A DNA stretch of 64,000 bases, from the NCBI GenBank assembly GCA_947498815.1, contig CANMLU010000005.1, positions 248,001 to 312,000 on the forward strand, read 5' to 3'. Origin of the DNA: an uncultured Aquimarina sp. Lineage in GTDB: Bacteria > Bacteroidota > Bacteroidia > Flavobacteriales > Flavobacteriaceae. Every line of letters begins with the position of its first letter. Position 1 is the first letter of the stretch. Below are positions 1 through 9,686 of the stretch, piece after piece. A program made the translations under genes and the position numbers. Below the pieces are notes generated by a model that was given only the letters and a program-made list of their open reading frames with translations, did no database searches and was not told the origin of the DNA.

Positions 1-536
1 ATATTGGGCAATTCTATTTTAGATAATTCAGATTCTAGTGCTATTTGGTCCGGCAATGATTCAGCTTTTGGTAACTGAAATGTATCATGTTTAAGCCCCC
101 ATGCTCTAAAACCATTATAGGCACCTACAATCCCAGCGTATCTACCAAATCCTATTAATCTAAATCCATTTTGCCCCACGATGACTTCGTGGTCATATAA
201 TTCAATATTTTTGTCCAGAATTGCTTTTAATAAGTTTCTGTTATAGGGTTGCTTTTTGATCGTATGCGAAAAGAAAAAATACTTTTTATTAGGTATTAAA
301 TCTGAAATTGGCACTTCTTTGACTCCCAACAAGACATCACAATCCGATACATTATTAGCAACTTCGAATCCAGCATCTTTATATGCTTGATCTTTAAAGA
401 TTCTTATATCCGAGTTTTCGACTACAAAAGAAGCTTCTGGAAATTTAGATTTTGCATTTTTAAGGCCATCTGGAGAAAAAACAACACGACGATCTGGCGG
501 GTTTTTACGTTCTTTAATGATACCGAACTTGGTCAT
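1..536 (-). CDS. Alanine dehydrogenase / saccharopine dehydrogenase-like NAD(P)-dependent oxidoreductase, N-terminal part (3' end outside window)
   Basis: An open frame runs from an ATG at 534-536 to the window edge, giving about 178 residues with no stop. The protein begins MTKFGIIKERKNPPDRRV and contains a SHTIKKQ segment. Both match the substrate-binding N-terminal domain of the alanine dehydrogenase/PNT superfamily, which also contains lysine-forming saccharopine dehydrogenases. The NAD-binding Rossmann half lies beyond the window, so the substrate cannot be assigned. In Bacteroidota such proteins are annotated either as alanine dehydrogenase or as saccharopine dehydrogenase; that is family knowledge, not seen here. 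The gene is transcribed away from the tmRNA gene, so the roughly 150-bp spacer must serve two divergent units. Confidence 0.8.
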   Translation of the reverse strand, partial: MTKFGIIKERKNPPDRRVVFSPDGLKNAKSKFPEASFVVENSDIRIFKDQAYKDAGFEVANNVSDCDVLLGVKEVPISDLIPNKKYFFFSHTIKKQPYNRNLLKAILDKNIELYDHEVIVGQNGFRLIGFGRYAGIVGAYNGFRAWGLKHDTFQLPKAESLPDQIALESELSKIELPN

Positions 537-621
537 ATGGAAATGGTATATTTTTTGTAGTTTAAAATTGCGGCTAAAGATATGACAATTATAGTTATCT
601 TTGCCAACCATTTTAGGTTTC

Positions 622-685
622 AAGTTTGTAGTTTATGGTTTCAAATTAGATTAATTTTAAACTTTAAATCTTAAACTACAAACTT
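622..685. repeat. 14-bp perfect inverted repeat upstream of tmRNA
   Basis: The arms AAGTTTGTAGTTTA (622-635) and its exact reverse complement (672-685) are separated by 36 AT-rich bases. The right arm ends six bases before the tmRNA 5' end. It lies between the divergent oxidoreductase and tmRNA genes, so it could be a cruciform-forming repeat or overlap the tmRNA promoter. No function can be assigned. Confidence 0.6.
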
Positions 686-690
686 AATTC

Positions 691-1086
691 GGGGTCGACT
701 GGTTTTGACAGCGAGATTAATAGGATGGTAAGCACGTCGAGCTATGAAGTTAATGCTCGTAAATATCTATTTCACTTTTTTAAACGGCGAGAATAACTAC
801 GCCCTAGCTGCATAATCTGAATTTTAGTAGGATAATGCCTCGGTTCACAAGGTGAACAAGCAGGATACCTCTCAAGAGCCTTGGTTTGCGGCGATTGATC
901 ATGAGGTATCGTAAAAGTAAACCTAGAAACAATAGGATCTTGATATTGTTTTGAAACTTAATTGAGAATAAGCGATAGGTTGGCGGTTTTTGGTCTTTCT
1001 TATCGACGAAAATTAAACAAAAACTAAACGTGTAGAAAGCTATTGTATTACTTGTTTGGACGAGGGTTCGAATCCCTCCGACTCCA
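691..1086 (+). ncRNA. ssrA: tmRNA (transfer-messenger RNA)
   Basis: This RNA rescues stalled ribosomes and tags the unfinished protein for degradation. The 5' end has the hallmark GGGGTCGACTGGTTTTGACA. The first seven bases pair with CGACTCC at 1079-1085 to form the tRNA-like acceptor stem, and the T arm GGTTCGAATCC lies just upstream of it. The tag reading frame at 786-815 encodes GENNYALAA followed by TAA, the expected flavobacterial tag with the ALAA degradation signal. The genome does not encode the CCA end: the base after the A at 1086 begins CTT, so CCA would be added after transcription. A hairpin terminator follows directly. Confidence 0.97.
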
Positions 1087-1090
1087 CTTC

Positions 1091-1116
1091 AATCCCGCCA
1101 AATGGCGGGATTTTGT
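1091..1116 (+). terminator. Rho-independent terminator of tmRNA
   Basis: A perfect 9-bp stem, AATCCCGCC (1091-1099) with GGCGGGATT (1104-1112), has a 4-base loop and is followed by a short T-rich run. It starts about five bases after the mature tmRNA 3' end. Confidence 0.85.
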
Positions 1117-1262
1117 GTATTTGGGGGATTTCTGTCAACGCGGCAAGCTCGCCTCTTCACTAAAATTTGATATCAATTGATATCATTTGATTGTAAACCT
1201 AATGTTTATGAGGTTTCTTGATTTTATTTGATATTAAAAAGTATCAAATGAAATGAAGAATA

Positions 1263-2813
1263 TTACCTGAAAAGTGAGTGATTATTTAAGCTATCTTCCC
1301 ATTGTGTAAATAATGAATCTAGTTCATCTACTTTATTTGGATTTGAGGTCGACAAATCGATCGTTTCGCCTGAATCATTAGCCAGATCGTATAACTCCCA
1401 ATCGCCTTTTTCTTTAACAATTTTCCAATTAGCTTTACGAACTGCCGCACCATCTGCCCACTTAAAAAATAATGGGCGGTTATTAGAATCTATATCACGA
1501 TCTAAGGCGTCTTTAAAACTTACACCTTGTTTGAGTAAAACATTGTCTGGCGTTTTATACTGATATCCTGCCAGTTCAAGGAGTGTTGGAAAAACATCAA
1601 TAAAATGACCGTAAAAATGATCGTTTATTTTATTCTTATTCTTCATTTGAGACCAACTCACGATTGCCGGAGTATTAATTCCGCCCTCATAACTATTATT
1701 TTTATACATTCTGAAGGGTGTATTGCTTACATTGGCCCAATCACTACCCAAGCTGGTCCATTGGCCTACAGCACCCATGTTTCCGTCGCTAGCCATACCA
1801 GGTTTATTAACAACCTCTGCACTACTGCCGTTATCCGACACAAATAACACAATAGTATTATCAAGCTCATCATTACTTCTAAGCGTATTCATGACCCGAC
1901 CAATATTATAGTCCATCCTATCTATCATTGCAGCATAGATAGCCATTTTAAGGTCTTCAGTATCTTTTTGATCCTCTGTAATACTATTCCACGGTACATG
2001 GGTAGGGTCTGATAATTTAAAATCCTCTGGGATCACTCCCAATTCTTTTTGTTTGGAAAAACGTTGATTTCTGATCGCTTCATAACCTACTCTATATTTG
2101 CCTCGATATTTGGCAATATCCTCTGGCCATGCCATCAAAGGATCATGAGGTGCTGTATAACTTAAATACAGAAAAAACGGCTTTTCTTTTTTAGAAGCTC
2201 GATTAATATATTTTATACCCCAATCTGTAAACCTGTCGGTAGAATAGTACGTACTATCCGGGGTATATGGCTCATATCGTTTACCATTAATGTAAAAAGG
2301 TCGTATTCTTTTTTGAGCTGGTTTAGACTCACCTGGTCTCTGTTTTCCTGGGTTAAATTGATTATGAGCACCACTTAATAATCCGTAATATTGATCAAAG
2401 CCCAAAAGAGAATCCGTAGGTACATCAATACCGTGATGTTTACCAGACATATAAGTAAGATATCCAGCTTTTTTAAGTTGTGCTGCAATGGTCGTACAAT
2501 GTTGCCAATTGGTTTTCCAACTCTGATCTGCTCCTACCTGTTGTGCGTATAAACCTGTAAGCAGCGCAGCACGAGATGGAAAGCATTTAGAAGTATTATA
2601 AAATTGTGTAAAACGCAGACCAGAATATGCTAAACTATCTAAAACAGGAGTATTTATTTCACTACCATAACATCCAAGATCACTCCAACCCATATCATCT
2701 GCTAGAATAAGAATGATATTTGGTTGTTTAGATAAATAAGATTCTTCAATTTTATCACTTTGCCTTTTACAAGAAATAATGAAAAGGAAAAGCGCTAATA
2801 CTTTTAATTTCAT
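1263..2813 (-). CDS. Family S1 sulfatase, lipoprotein (last gene of the PUL)
   Basis: This is predicted to remove sulfate esters from an oligosaccharide. The active-site signature C-F-P-S-R lies near residue 77, and its Cys would be converted to formylglycine. It is preceded by the metal-binding ADDMGW segment near residue 40, as in type I sulfatases. The usual GKWHLG is replaced by GKHHG. The N-terminus is a lipoprotein signal with Cys about 15 residues in, followed by Lys/Arg/Glu-rich residues, which points to an envelope location. An upstream TTG at 2819 is in frame, but the ATG at 2813 gives the better signal peptide and was chosen. No maturase for formylglycine formation is in the window. 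The substrate subfamily cannot be assigned by eye. Confidence 0.9.
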   Translation of the reverse strand: MKLKVLALFLFIISCKRQSDKIEESYLSKQPNIILILADDMGWSDLGCYGSEINTPVLDSLAYSGLRFTQFYNTSKCFPSRAALLTGLYAQQVGADQSWKTNWQHCTTIAAQLKKAGYLTYMSGKHHGIDVPTDSLLGFDQYYGLLSGAHNQFNPGKQRPGESKPAQKRIRPFYINGKRYEPYTPDSTYYSTDRFTDWGIKYINRASKKEKPFFLYLSYTAPHDPLMAWPEDIAKYRGKYRVGYEAIRNQRFSKQKELGVIPEDFKLSDPTHVPWNSITEDQKDTEDLKMAIYAAMIDRMDYNIGRVMNTLRSNDELDNTIVLFVSDNGSSAEVVNKPGMASDGNMGAVGQWTSLGSDWANVSNTPFRMYKNNSYEGGINTPAIVSWSQMKNKNKINDHFYGHFIDVFPTLLELAGYQYKTPDNVLLKQGVSFKDALDRDIDSNNRPLFFKWADGAAVRKANWKIVKEKGDWELYDLANDSGETIDLSTSNPNKVDELDSLFTQWEDSLNNHSLFR

Positions 2814-3036
2814 AAACAACTACTTTGTTTGTGTATATCAATATCAAAGAATAGCCTTTGCTGAATGGTAATTTGATATTTCATTTTCTTAGCTTTATTA
2901 CGTTTCATATATATTATAACTCATACCTTTATAACATGGTAAATTTGCTTACCTTTAAATAAATTCCGTATAATTCACTTAACTAAAAATTGATACAAGC
3001 TATAAATTAATACGTTGTATGAAGTAACTTAGCCAA

Positions 3037-4524
3037 TTAATTATTGTCGGGTGTCAATTCGCTTAATGTAAGTGTTTTGCTATATTTTACATCTCCATTT
3101 TCATGAATTAGTCGAAAAACAACTTTTTCTTTGCCTTTTGTTGTATCAAATGTGAACTCACCAAAAGCAAAGGTGTCATCAATTCCATATAGCTGGGTTT
3201 TCCATTCAGGTTTACTTTTAGGAGGACCAATTCTTGCTCCTAAACTTGCGGCTTCAAATTCATAAAATTCAAAGCCAGAATCTCTTTGAATAGTGAATCC
3301 TCTTGCGCCATGTCTATCACCAGATATTAATAAAACACCTGCAATATTTTTTTCTTCAATTAACTTTAATATTTCTTCGCGTCCTTCTGGGTCATTAACT
3401 CCCCAAGAATCTTTCCCTTTTGAAACAAAATCACTCCACATAGAGCCGCAGGATAAAATTATAAATGATCCTTCACAATTTTGTATTTGTTCTTTTAGCC
3501 AAGTCATTTGTTTTTTTCCGAGAAATGATCCCTTTTGTCCGGTTCGGAAATAGCGATTATCCGTCATTATTATATCACATGAGCCTATGCTCGTTTTAAA
3601 AAAGATTCCCTTATCTTTTTGGCCGAAACCGTAAGAAGGATTGACCCATGAATTTTTAAAAACTCTCCAAACATTTTCTTTATCCTTATGTGTATAACCT
3701 TCGGGAATACCTGCTTTATCATTGCCAAAATAATCATGATCATCCCAGCTGGCATATATTGGTACGTTACAAGCAAAATTGCTCCATGCGGTTTGAAAGT
3801 CGCGCAACAAATAATCAGCCCTATGCATTCCAATATGGTTGTTTCTATCTTGAACAGCAATATCTCCAAGTAAAAGCATTGCGGTAGGTTTTCTACTTTT
3901 TATGGTATTAAATAAAGTCTCATTTCCTAATCCCCACCTGTGAGGGCATGAACCAAAAGCAATTCGAAGTTCTTTTTCCGGAATGGTTTCGAAAAAATAA
4001 TTACTATCTGAAACTTCTATCGTATCGTTAATAATTATTTTATAGTTATATAGCGTAGATGGCTTTAATTTTGAAATTTTGATAATTGCAGTTAAATCAG
4101 TTTCAAGCAAGCTTTTAATTGGTTTAGAAAGATAAGATATGTTACTATTCGTATACTCAATTTGTATTTTTGATGGTTTTGCGGTTCTAACCCATATCGA
4201 AATTCCATTATCTGAAATGCTTCCTAAAATTGGACCTCCGAGAATCTTTTTATTCTGTTTTTCTATAAGTTTTATATATTCAATATTAGAAAGTAATTGA
4301 GCATATGAAGCATCTTTCTGGGCCGAGAATACTTTTAGCAAAACGTTATAAAGCAATGTGTCTTCTATGTCCACATTATTCCAAAAGGATAATAATTCTA
4401 TATTGGATGTTGCTTTATTCATAGGGTGGTTTTTTTCACCAAAATGTTGTGCTTGTACCATGCTAGATAAAAACAAAAAAATTATAATTAAAGTCTTAAT
4501 ATTTATCATTTTGTCTTGTTTCAT
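3037..4524 (-). CDS. PhoD-like alkaline phosphatase/phosphodiesterase, secreted
   Basis: The protein has a PhoD-type layout. After a signal peptide ending in VQAQ comes a Fn3-like N-terminal domain (about residues 95-180), then a metallophosphatase domain with GSCPHR, LGDIAVQD (about 219-226) and WDDHDYFGND (about 260-269). The last is the PhoD signature that ligates metal. The family hydrolyses phosphate mono- or diesters in the periplasm. A TTG at 4536 and an ATG at 4509 are alternative starts; the ATG at 4524 was chosen. Its place between a sulfatase and a GH2 enzyme suggests it acts on the same glycan or on phosphate released with it, but this is inference. It is separated from both neighbours by about 200 bp of AT-rich DNA and may have its own promoter. 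Confidence 0.85.
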   Translation of the reverse strand: MKQDKMINIKTLIIIFLFLSSMVQAQHFGEKNHPMNKATSNIELLSFWNNVDIEDTLLYNVLLKVFSAQKDASYAQLLSNIEYIKLIEKQNKKILGGPILGSISDNGISIWVRTAKPSKIQIEYTNSNISYLSKPIKSLLETDLTAIIKISKLKPSTLYNYKIIINDTIEVSDSNYFFETIPEKELRIAFGSCPHRWGLGNETLFNTIKSRKPTAMLLLGDIAVQDRNNHIGMHRADYLLRDFQTAWSNFACNVPIYASWDDHDYFGNDKAGIPEGYTHKDKENVWRVFKNSWVNPSYGFGQKDKGIFFKTSIGSCDIIMTDNRYFRTGQKGSFLGKKQMTWLKEQIQNCEGSFIILSCGSMWSDFVSKGKDSWGVNDPEGREEILKLIEEKNIAGVLLISGDRHGARGFTIQRDSGFEFYEFEAASLGARIGPPKSKPEWKTQLYGIDDTFAFGEFTFDTTKGKEKVVFRLIHENGDVKYSKTLTLSELTPDNN

Positions 4525-4726
4525 TATTGCGCACAATAATAAATATAGTTTGCTATTTAGGTAGTGCTAGATTTCAGGGAGGATACATTTACTAAAACAT
4601 ATAGCGCTTTGAACTTGGTACTCTTAAATACCAACAACCCATATTCTTACTTTTGACAACAATTCATTTTACTTATTGAAAATTTAATTCAAATTTAGTA
4701 TTATACTATAATCCCAATATCTATTT

Positions 4727-6802
4727 TTATAATGTGAAATATGTAAAAATCGTTTGATCCGTTAGTTTTTCCGCGTTCTTTGTTGTGATGCCGCTAACTT
4801 TAATATCATTATTTCCTTTTTTTAGCTCAATATCATTCCATAAACAAATTCCCATTTCTGGTTTTTTAGTCCCAATTGATATGCCATTTACAAATAGTTC
4901 TACTTCATTTAAATTAGTGTAGACCTTTATTTGAATTTTAGATGCCTTGCGTTCTTTAAATCGTTTTTCTGCTAAATACAACATGGGTTCAGGATTCCAA
5001 TTGGCTTTATAGAAATAAAAAGCATCTTTTTTGGTGATTCTGTCAAAAGTTACTAAACCTTTATCATTCATTCCAGGGTGATCTCCTTCATTGCGCATTG
5101 AGGAGGCAAAGTCAAACATATTCCAAATCATTTTGCCCCAAATAAATGGCCTCTTTTTCAGGGCTCTCCAGTTTTCTTCATGAAAGTACGTCTGCCATTC
5201 TTCGGGATGCCATTTTCCACCAGGTTTGGGTGCAATTAATTGTTTCTGGTGATGATAAATACTGCCTCCAGCACCATATTCACTTATACCCAAACTTCTA
5301 TCCGGGAATTTTTTATGCATTTCATCTGCCCAAATACCCATTTCTGATGGTTCTTTACCGTACCATCCATAATACTTATTCCATGCGATAATATCGGTAA
5401 TAGTATTTAGTTTACTGATATCAATATTAGATGCAGCTACTGTAAGTCTTTTAGGGTCTTCTTTTTTTGCCAAGACCTGTAACTCTTTTACAAAAGCCAG
5501 CGGATTTGCTTCTTCATCCTTTAGTTCATTAAATAATCCCCAAAAAAACACCGAAGGATGATTATAATTTTGACGAATCAACTCTTTTAACTGTTGACGA
5601 CCATTAGCATGTAAGGACTCGCTATTGTAATATCCTTTTTTGAGGTGTCCTCCCAAACCAACCAAAGGAATTTCAGCCCACAATATCAAACCATTTTTAT
5701 CAGCATAATCAAAAACGAAGCCTGCCTGTTGGTAATGTGAAAGCCTTAGCATATTCGCTCCCATTTCCATAATCAAATCTAAATCTTGTTTATGATCTTC
5801 TAAGCTGAGAGCACTTCCTTTTCCAGCCTTATCCTGATGACGGTTTACACCATATAAATCTAAATACTTTCCGTTTAGAAGAAAACCTTTATCAGGGTCT
5901 ACTTCAAAAAACCGTAACCCCAGGGGCTGAATTAAATGATCAAGAGGTGTTTTATTTTCAAATATTGTAACTTCTACAGAATACAAATATGGATCTTTTT
6001 TACCTTGCCATAAATGAGGGTTTTTGATGTGAACTTCTTGAAATATAGGAGTCGTTTTATTCGAAGACACGTCTTTATTCGATTCATCGAATACCACGAC
6101 TTTACCAGTATGATCTAATATTTGAGTGCGTATCGTTATGTTTGCTTTTGTTTTCTGTGTATTTGAGATTTTTGTCTTTATCTGAATAGTAGCTTCTTCC
6201 GTGGATACTCTTTTTTGAGTAAGATATACCCCTGAGGATGCAAAATCTAAAGGGGTTACGCATATTTTGTCAGTAATTAATAATGAAACCGGTCTGTATA
6301 TCCCACCATATTTCATAAAATCTCCTCCCAGAGGCAAGGCATCAATTCTGTAGGCATTACTAACTTTTACCAAAATTGTATTCTCATTTCCGTAGGTAAC
6401 AAAATCGGTAATCTCAAAATTAAATGCGGCATATCCTCCAACGTGTTCTCCAACAAAATGTCCGTTTATAAATACCCATGCCGTTGTAGCAACCCCCTCA
6501 AATTTCAAAAAAAGACGCTTATCTTTGTATTTGTTTGCTACCAAAAGTTTTCTCGTATAACTTCCATCCCCTCGGTAATAATTCTTTTTCCCACTATCCG
6601 CATCTGCGGCATTCCAGGTATGCGGAATAGTAACAGGTCTAGCATTTGCTTTACGCTTTTCATAACCAAACATAAATTCCCAATTAGTATTTAGCGGAAT
6701 TTCAATTCGAGTTTGATCGGAAGCCTTTTGTGCGTGACTAATGCTCGCGAGAATAGTCAAAAAAACAAATATGATACTATTTTGAAAGTGCTTTAATTTC
6801 AT
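4727..6802 (-). CDS. Glycoside hydrolase family 2 enzyme (beta-galactosidase/beta-glucuronidase type), secreted
   Basis: At 691 residues this is a compact GH2 enzyme. It has a signal peptide ending SHAQ, a sugar-binding domain (about 30-175), an Ig-like domain (about 180-295) and a TIM barrel beginning LYGVNRHQD near 317. The acid/base Glu lies in WGLFNELKDE (E426) and the nucleophile Glu in GISEYGAGGS (E508). A short C-terminal domain with FVNGISIG follows. GH2 members remove terminal beta-galactosyl, -glucuronyl or -mannosyl units, and which one applies here is not visible. The gene starts 15 bp after the stop of the MFS permease gene (6818), so the two are likely cotranscribed. Confidence 0.9.
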   Translation of the reverse strand: MKLKHFQNSIIFVFLTILASISHAQKASDQTRIEIPLNTNWEFMFGYEKRKANARPVTIPHTWNAADADSGKKNYYRGDGSYTRKLLVANKYKDKRLFLKFEGVATTAWVFINGHFVGEHVGGYAAFNFEITDFVTYGNENTILVKVSNAYRIDALPLGGDFMKYGGIYRPVSLLITDKICVTPLDFASSGVYLTQKRVSTEEATIQIKTKISNTQKTKANITIRTQILDHTGKVVVFDESNKDVSSNKTTPIFQEVHIKNPHLWQGKKDPYLYSVEVTIFENKTPLDHLIQPLGLRFFEVDPDKGFLLNGKYLDLYGVNRHQDKAGKGSALSLEDHKQDLDLIMEMGANMLRLSHYQQAGFVFDYADKNGLILWAEIPLVGLGGHLKKGYYNSESLHANGRQQLKELIRQNYNHPSVFFWGLFNELKDEEANPLAFVKELQVLAKKEDPKRLTVAASNIDISKLNTITDIIAWNKYYGWYGKEPSEMGIWADEMHKKFPDRSLGISEYGAGGSIYHHQKQLIAPKPGGKWHPEEWQTYFHEENWRALKKRPFIWGKMIWNMFDFASSMRNEGDHPGMNDKGLVTFDRITKKDAFYFYKANWNPEPMLYLAEKRFKERKASKIQIKVYTNLNEVELFVNGISIGTKKPEMGICLWNDIELKKGNNDIKVSGITTKNAEKLTDQTIFTYFTL

Positions 6803-6817
6803 TCTATACCAATTTTC

Positions 6818-8188
6818 CTATTTATATGCTGAAATGCTTATTTTTTTGCTTCCTATAAATCCATAATACAATATGTATATATAGCAGCCCAATGGTACTA
6901 AAAATGAAATCTGTAATCCAATGATATCTGCCACAAATCCTTGAATTAACGGTACCAAAGCTCCGCCCAAAATTGCCATAACTAATAAAGATGATCCCTG
7001 ACTGGTATACTTTCCTAATCCTGATATGGCAAGTGTAAAAATATTAGGCCACATAATAGAATTAAATAATCCAACACCAATAAGCAACCACATCGCCACA
7101 TAACCAGAGGTTAGTATTGTACCTGTTAGTAATACTATACATATTAAAGCAAAAATTCCCAAGGTTCTACTGGCAAATGATTTCCCTAAGGAAAACGCAA
7201 AGAAATTAAGTAGCATCAATCCCAAATAAGGCAGCGTAGCAGAAAAATCAAGGCCTGATATCATAAAAATAAGTACGTATGAACTTATTGATAATATGAT
7301 CATGAAAAGATACTTTTTTGCCAGAGCCAAATTACTTAAAGATAACGCACCACAAAAACGCCCAATCATAGCGCCTCCCCAGTAATATGCAAGATAGTTT
7401 TTTGCTGCTGCTTCCTCTAAACCTGCAATTTCATCTAAACCTATAAAGTTGATCAAAAAGCTACCTATAGCTACTTCACCACCTACATACATAAAAATAG
7501 CAATGATTCCCATGGTCAAATTTGGAAATTTGAGTGCTCCTGCCCTCTTTTCAATAATATTACTATTCGTAAAACTTGGTAATTTGACTCTTGAGATTAT
7601 TACAGCGACAAGAACAAAAAGTGCGGCAAAAATGATGTAAGGAGTTTTTACTGCATCGGCTCCTATAGTATTTTCAAAGAAAAACTCAAAAACAAGATAC
7701 CCACCCAGTATTGGAGCTACAGTAGTCCCTAAAGAATTAAAAGCTTGTGCTAGATTGAGACGTGACGAAGCAGAAGACTCATCTCCCAAAATAGACACGT
7801 AAGGATTTGCTGCTATTTGTAATACCGTAAAACCCACACCCAGAACAAAAAGTGCTGATAAAAAGAACCCATACGAGACAAAATGCGCTGCCGGATAAAA
7901 TAAAAGACATCCCAATGCTGATATAATAAGCCCAATAATGATTCCGTTTTTATATCCTATCCTATTAATTGGATCCCCTACTCGTATCGAAAAAATGAAA
8001 TACAGTAGAGATGCAATAAAATAAGCACCAAAAAATGCGAATTGAACCAACATTGCCTGCCAATATTTCAATTCAAATACTTCTTTTAAATACGGAATTA
8101 AAATATCATTCATGCACGTTAAAAACCCCCACATAAAAAAGAGAGAAGTTAGTGTGATTAACGGAGTTGTATACTTGTTTTTTGTCAT
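6818..8188 (-). CDS. FucP-type MFS sugar:proton symporter
   Basis: A 456-residue, highly hydrophobic inner-membrane protein with about twelve membrane segments. The start, with FFMWGFLTCMNDILIPYLK and QFAFFGAYF, is typical of the FucP/GluP branch of the major facilitator superfamily, which imports fucose, glucose or galactose with protons. A second half with WPNIFTLAISGLG is also characteristic. It lies four bases downstream of a sulfatase gene and 15 bp upstream of a GH2 gene. It is the only monosaccharide importer in the PUL, so it probably brings in the main product sugar, for which galactose is the best guess from the neighbours. Confidence 0.9.
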   Translation of the reverse strand: MTKNKYTTPLITLTSLFFMWGFLTCMNDILIPYLKEVFELKYWQAMLVQFAFFGAYFIASLLYFIFSIRVGDPINRIGYKNGIIIGLIISALGCLLFYPAAHFVSYGFFLSALFVLGVGFTVLQIAANPYVSILGDESSASSRLNLAQAFNSLGTTVAPILGGYLVFEFFFENTIGADAVKTPYIIFAALFVLVAVIISRVKLPSFTNSNIIEKRAGALKFPNLTMGIIAIFMYVGGEVAIGSFLINFIGLDEIAGLEEAAAKNYLAYYWGGAMIGRFCGALSLSNLALAKKYLFMIILSISSYVLIFMISGLDFSATLPYLGLMLLNFFAFSLGKSFASRTLGIFALICIVLLTGTILTSGYVAMWLLIGVGLFNSIMWPNIFTLAISGLGKYTSQGSSLLVMAILGGALVPLIQGFVADIIGLQISFLVPLGCYIYILYYGFIGSKKISISAYK

Positions 8189-8192
8189 AAAA

Positions 8193-9686
8193 CTATTTTT
8201 TTAATGCCATGAGCAACGGATCATGTATCGCTTCCATTTTTTGTAATAAGCTTCGCTCCAATTCTTCAATAATGTTTTTATATTCTTGTTGATCATATAA
8301 ATTGATAATTTCCTCAGGGTCTTCTTTTAAATTAAATAATTCGTGTCGATCGGTATTTAGATAATCCATCACCAATTTCCATTCTTGAGTTCGATACATG
8401 CGCATATGAGTTCTCGATTGGTGATGTGTAGAGTATTCTCCATAAAGCTCATTATTCCAAACAGGAACTTGTTTACCTGTTAATAAAGGCATTAAATCTC
8501 TTCCTCGAATCACTACACTATCTGGTAATGTTGATCTTGTCATCTCCAAAAATGTAGGATACCAATCCATAATTGTCGCTGTATTCGTTACCATAGTTTT
8601 CGGTGGAATTACACCTGGCCATTTTACGATGGCAGGTACTTTCAAAGAGTTATCATACATATTAGGACGTTGTCCATCAGGAATATTTTCTGTAGCCTTT
8701 GGGTTTTCGGTAAGAATCCAGTGACCATTTCCTTTATGCCAGATCCCATTGTGTCCTATATTATATCCATGATCCGAAGTAAAAATAACAATGGTGTTTT
8801 GATCTATTTTTAGTGCTGTAAGTGTATCTAAAATTCGTTTTATATTTCTATCAACACTAGCGATCGCTCCGTAATATTCGCGAGTACGTCGTGTCACTTC
8901 TGCACTATCCAACTTTGGATAATTGGGATGTGGCAATTCAATATTTAAGTCTTTATATTTTGCCCAATCTTCTTCGCGAAGCGGCCACCAGGGTGCATGC
9001 GGTGCACGATAATTAAGGGATAGAAAAAATGGATTGGTATCTTCTTTTTCAGTAAGGTATTTCAGTGCTTGATTCGTCAAAACATCTGTAGTTAATCCTG
9101 AGAATATGCTGTCCTTCCCTTTAATTTCTAAAGTAGGATTTTCTACCTTATTCCCTCCAGCTAAAAATCCAGTAAAAACATCAAAGCCCTGGTTAACAGG
9201 GTGGTATTCTGGATTATCTCCAAGATGCCATTTACCAATCAAGGTAGTTTCATATCCAGATTGCTGAAGCACCTCTGCCCAGGTTGTAAATTTTGGATCC
9301 AATCCTAAATCAGGTTCTGCGCCTCTCAACGTTTTATCCCAATAATGATTAATCCAATCAGTAATTCCTACTTCTGTGCCATATCTACTGGTCATTAAAC
9401 TAGCTCGCGCAGGACTACACACGGGTGTGGGAACGAAGAAATTGGTAAATTGAGCTCCATCGGCTGCGAGTTGATCGAGTGTTGGCGTTTGTAATTGAGT
9501 ATTTCCTGAATGACCGGTACCCCAATATGCTTGATCGTCAGTCAAAATGAAGATGACATTGGGACGATTACTCTCTTCTTTTTTGACTTCTGATTCAGGT
9601 TTTTTACAACTATATACTGTTATCAAAAAGAGTAACAATCCTGATATTGTTATGGAAGAAGAATGATGTTTCATTTTCAATTTCAT
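8193..9686 (-). CDS. Family S1 sulfatase, lipoprotein
   Basis: A 497-residue sulfatase with N-terminal ILTDDQAYW (about residue 47), formylglycine motif C-S-P-A-R at Cys90 and GKWHLG at 151-156. The C-terminal part ends in the RTQEWKLV and LYDQQE blocks usual for the family. A hydrophobic stretch ending VYSCKK marks a lipoprotein signal. The ATG overlaps the stop of the GH92 gene by 4 bases (ATGA), indicating translational coupling, and the MFS permease gene starts four bases after its stop. It is one of three S1 sulfatases in the locus with clearly different sequences, so they probably act on different sulfate positions. Confidence 0.93.
   Translation of the reverse strand: MKLKMKHHSSSITISGLLLFLITVYSCKKPESEVKKEESNRPNVIFILTDDQAYWGTGHSGNTQLQTPTLDQLAADGAQFTNFFVPTPVCSPARASLMTSRYGTEVGITDWINHYWDKTLRGAEPDLGLDPKFTTWAEVLQQSGYETTLIGKWHLGDNPEYHPVNQGFDVFTGFLAGGNKVENPTLEIKGKDSIFSGLTTDVLTNQALKYLTEKEDTNPFFLSLNYRAPHAPWWPLREEDWAKYKDLNIELPHPNYPKLDSAEVTRRTREYYGAIASVDRNIKRILDTLTALKIDQNTIVIFTSDHGYNIGHNGIWHKGNGHWILTENPKATENIPDGQRPNMYDNSLKVPAIVKWPGVIPPKTMVTNTATIMDWYPTFLEMTRSTLPDSVVIRGRDLMPLLTGKQVPVWNNELYGEYSTHHQSRTHMRMYRTQEWKLVMDYLNTDRHELFNLKEDPEEIINLYDQQEYKNIIEELERSLLQKMEAIHDPLLMALKK

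Noticed and set aside
1048-1090. Possible separate tRNA at the 3' end of the tmRNA region
   Set aside because: The T arm GGTTCGAATCC belongs to the tRNA-like domain of tmRNA; the acceptor partner lies at 691-697 and no anticodon arm is present.
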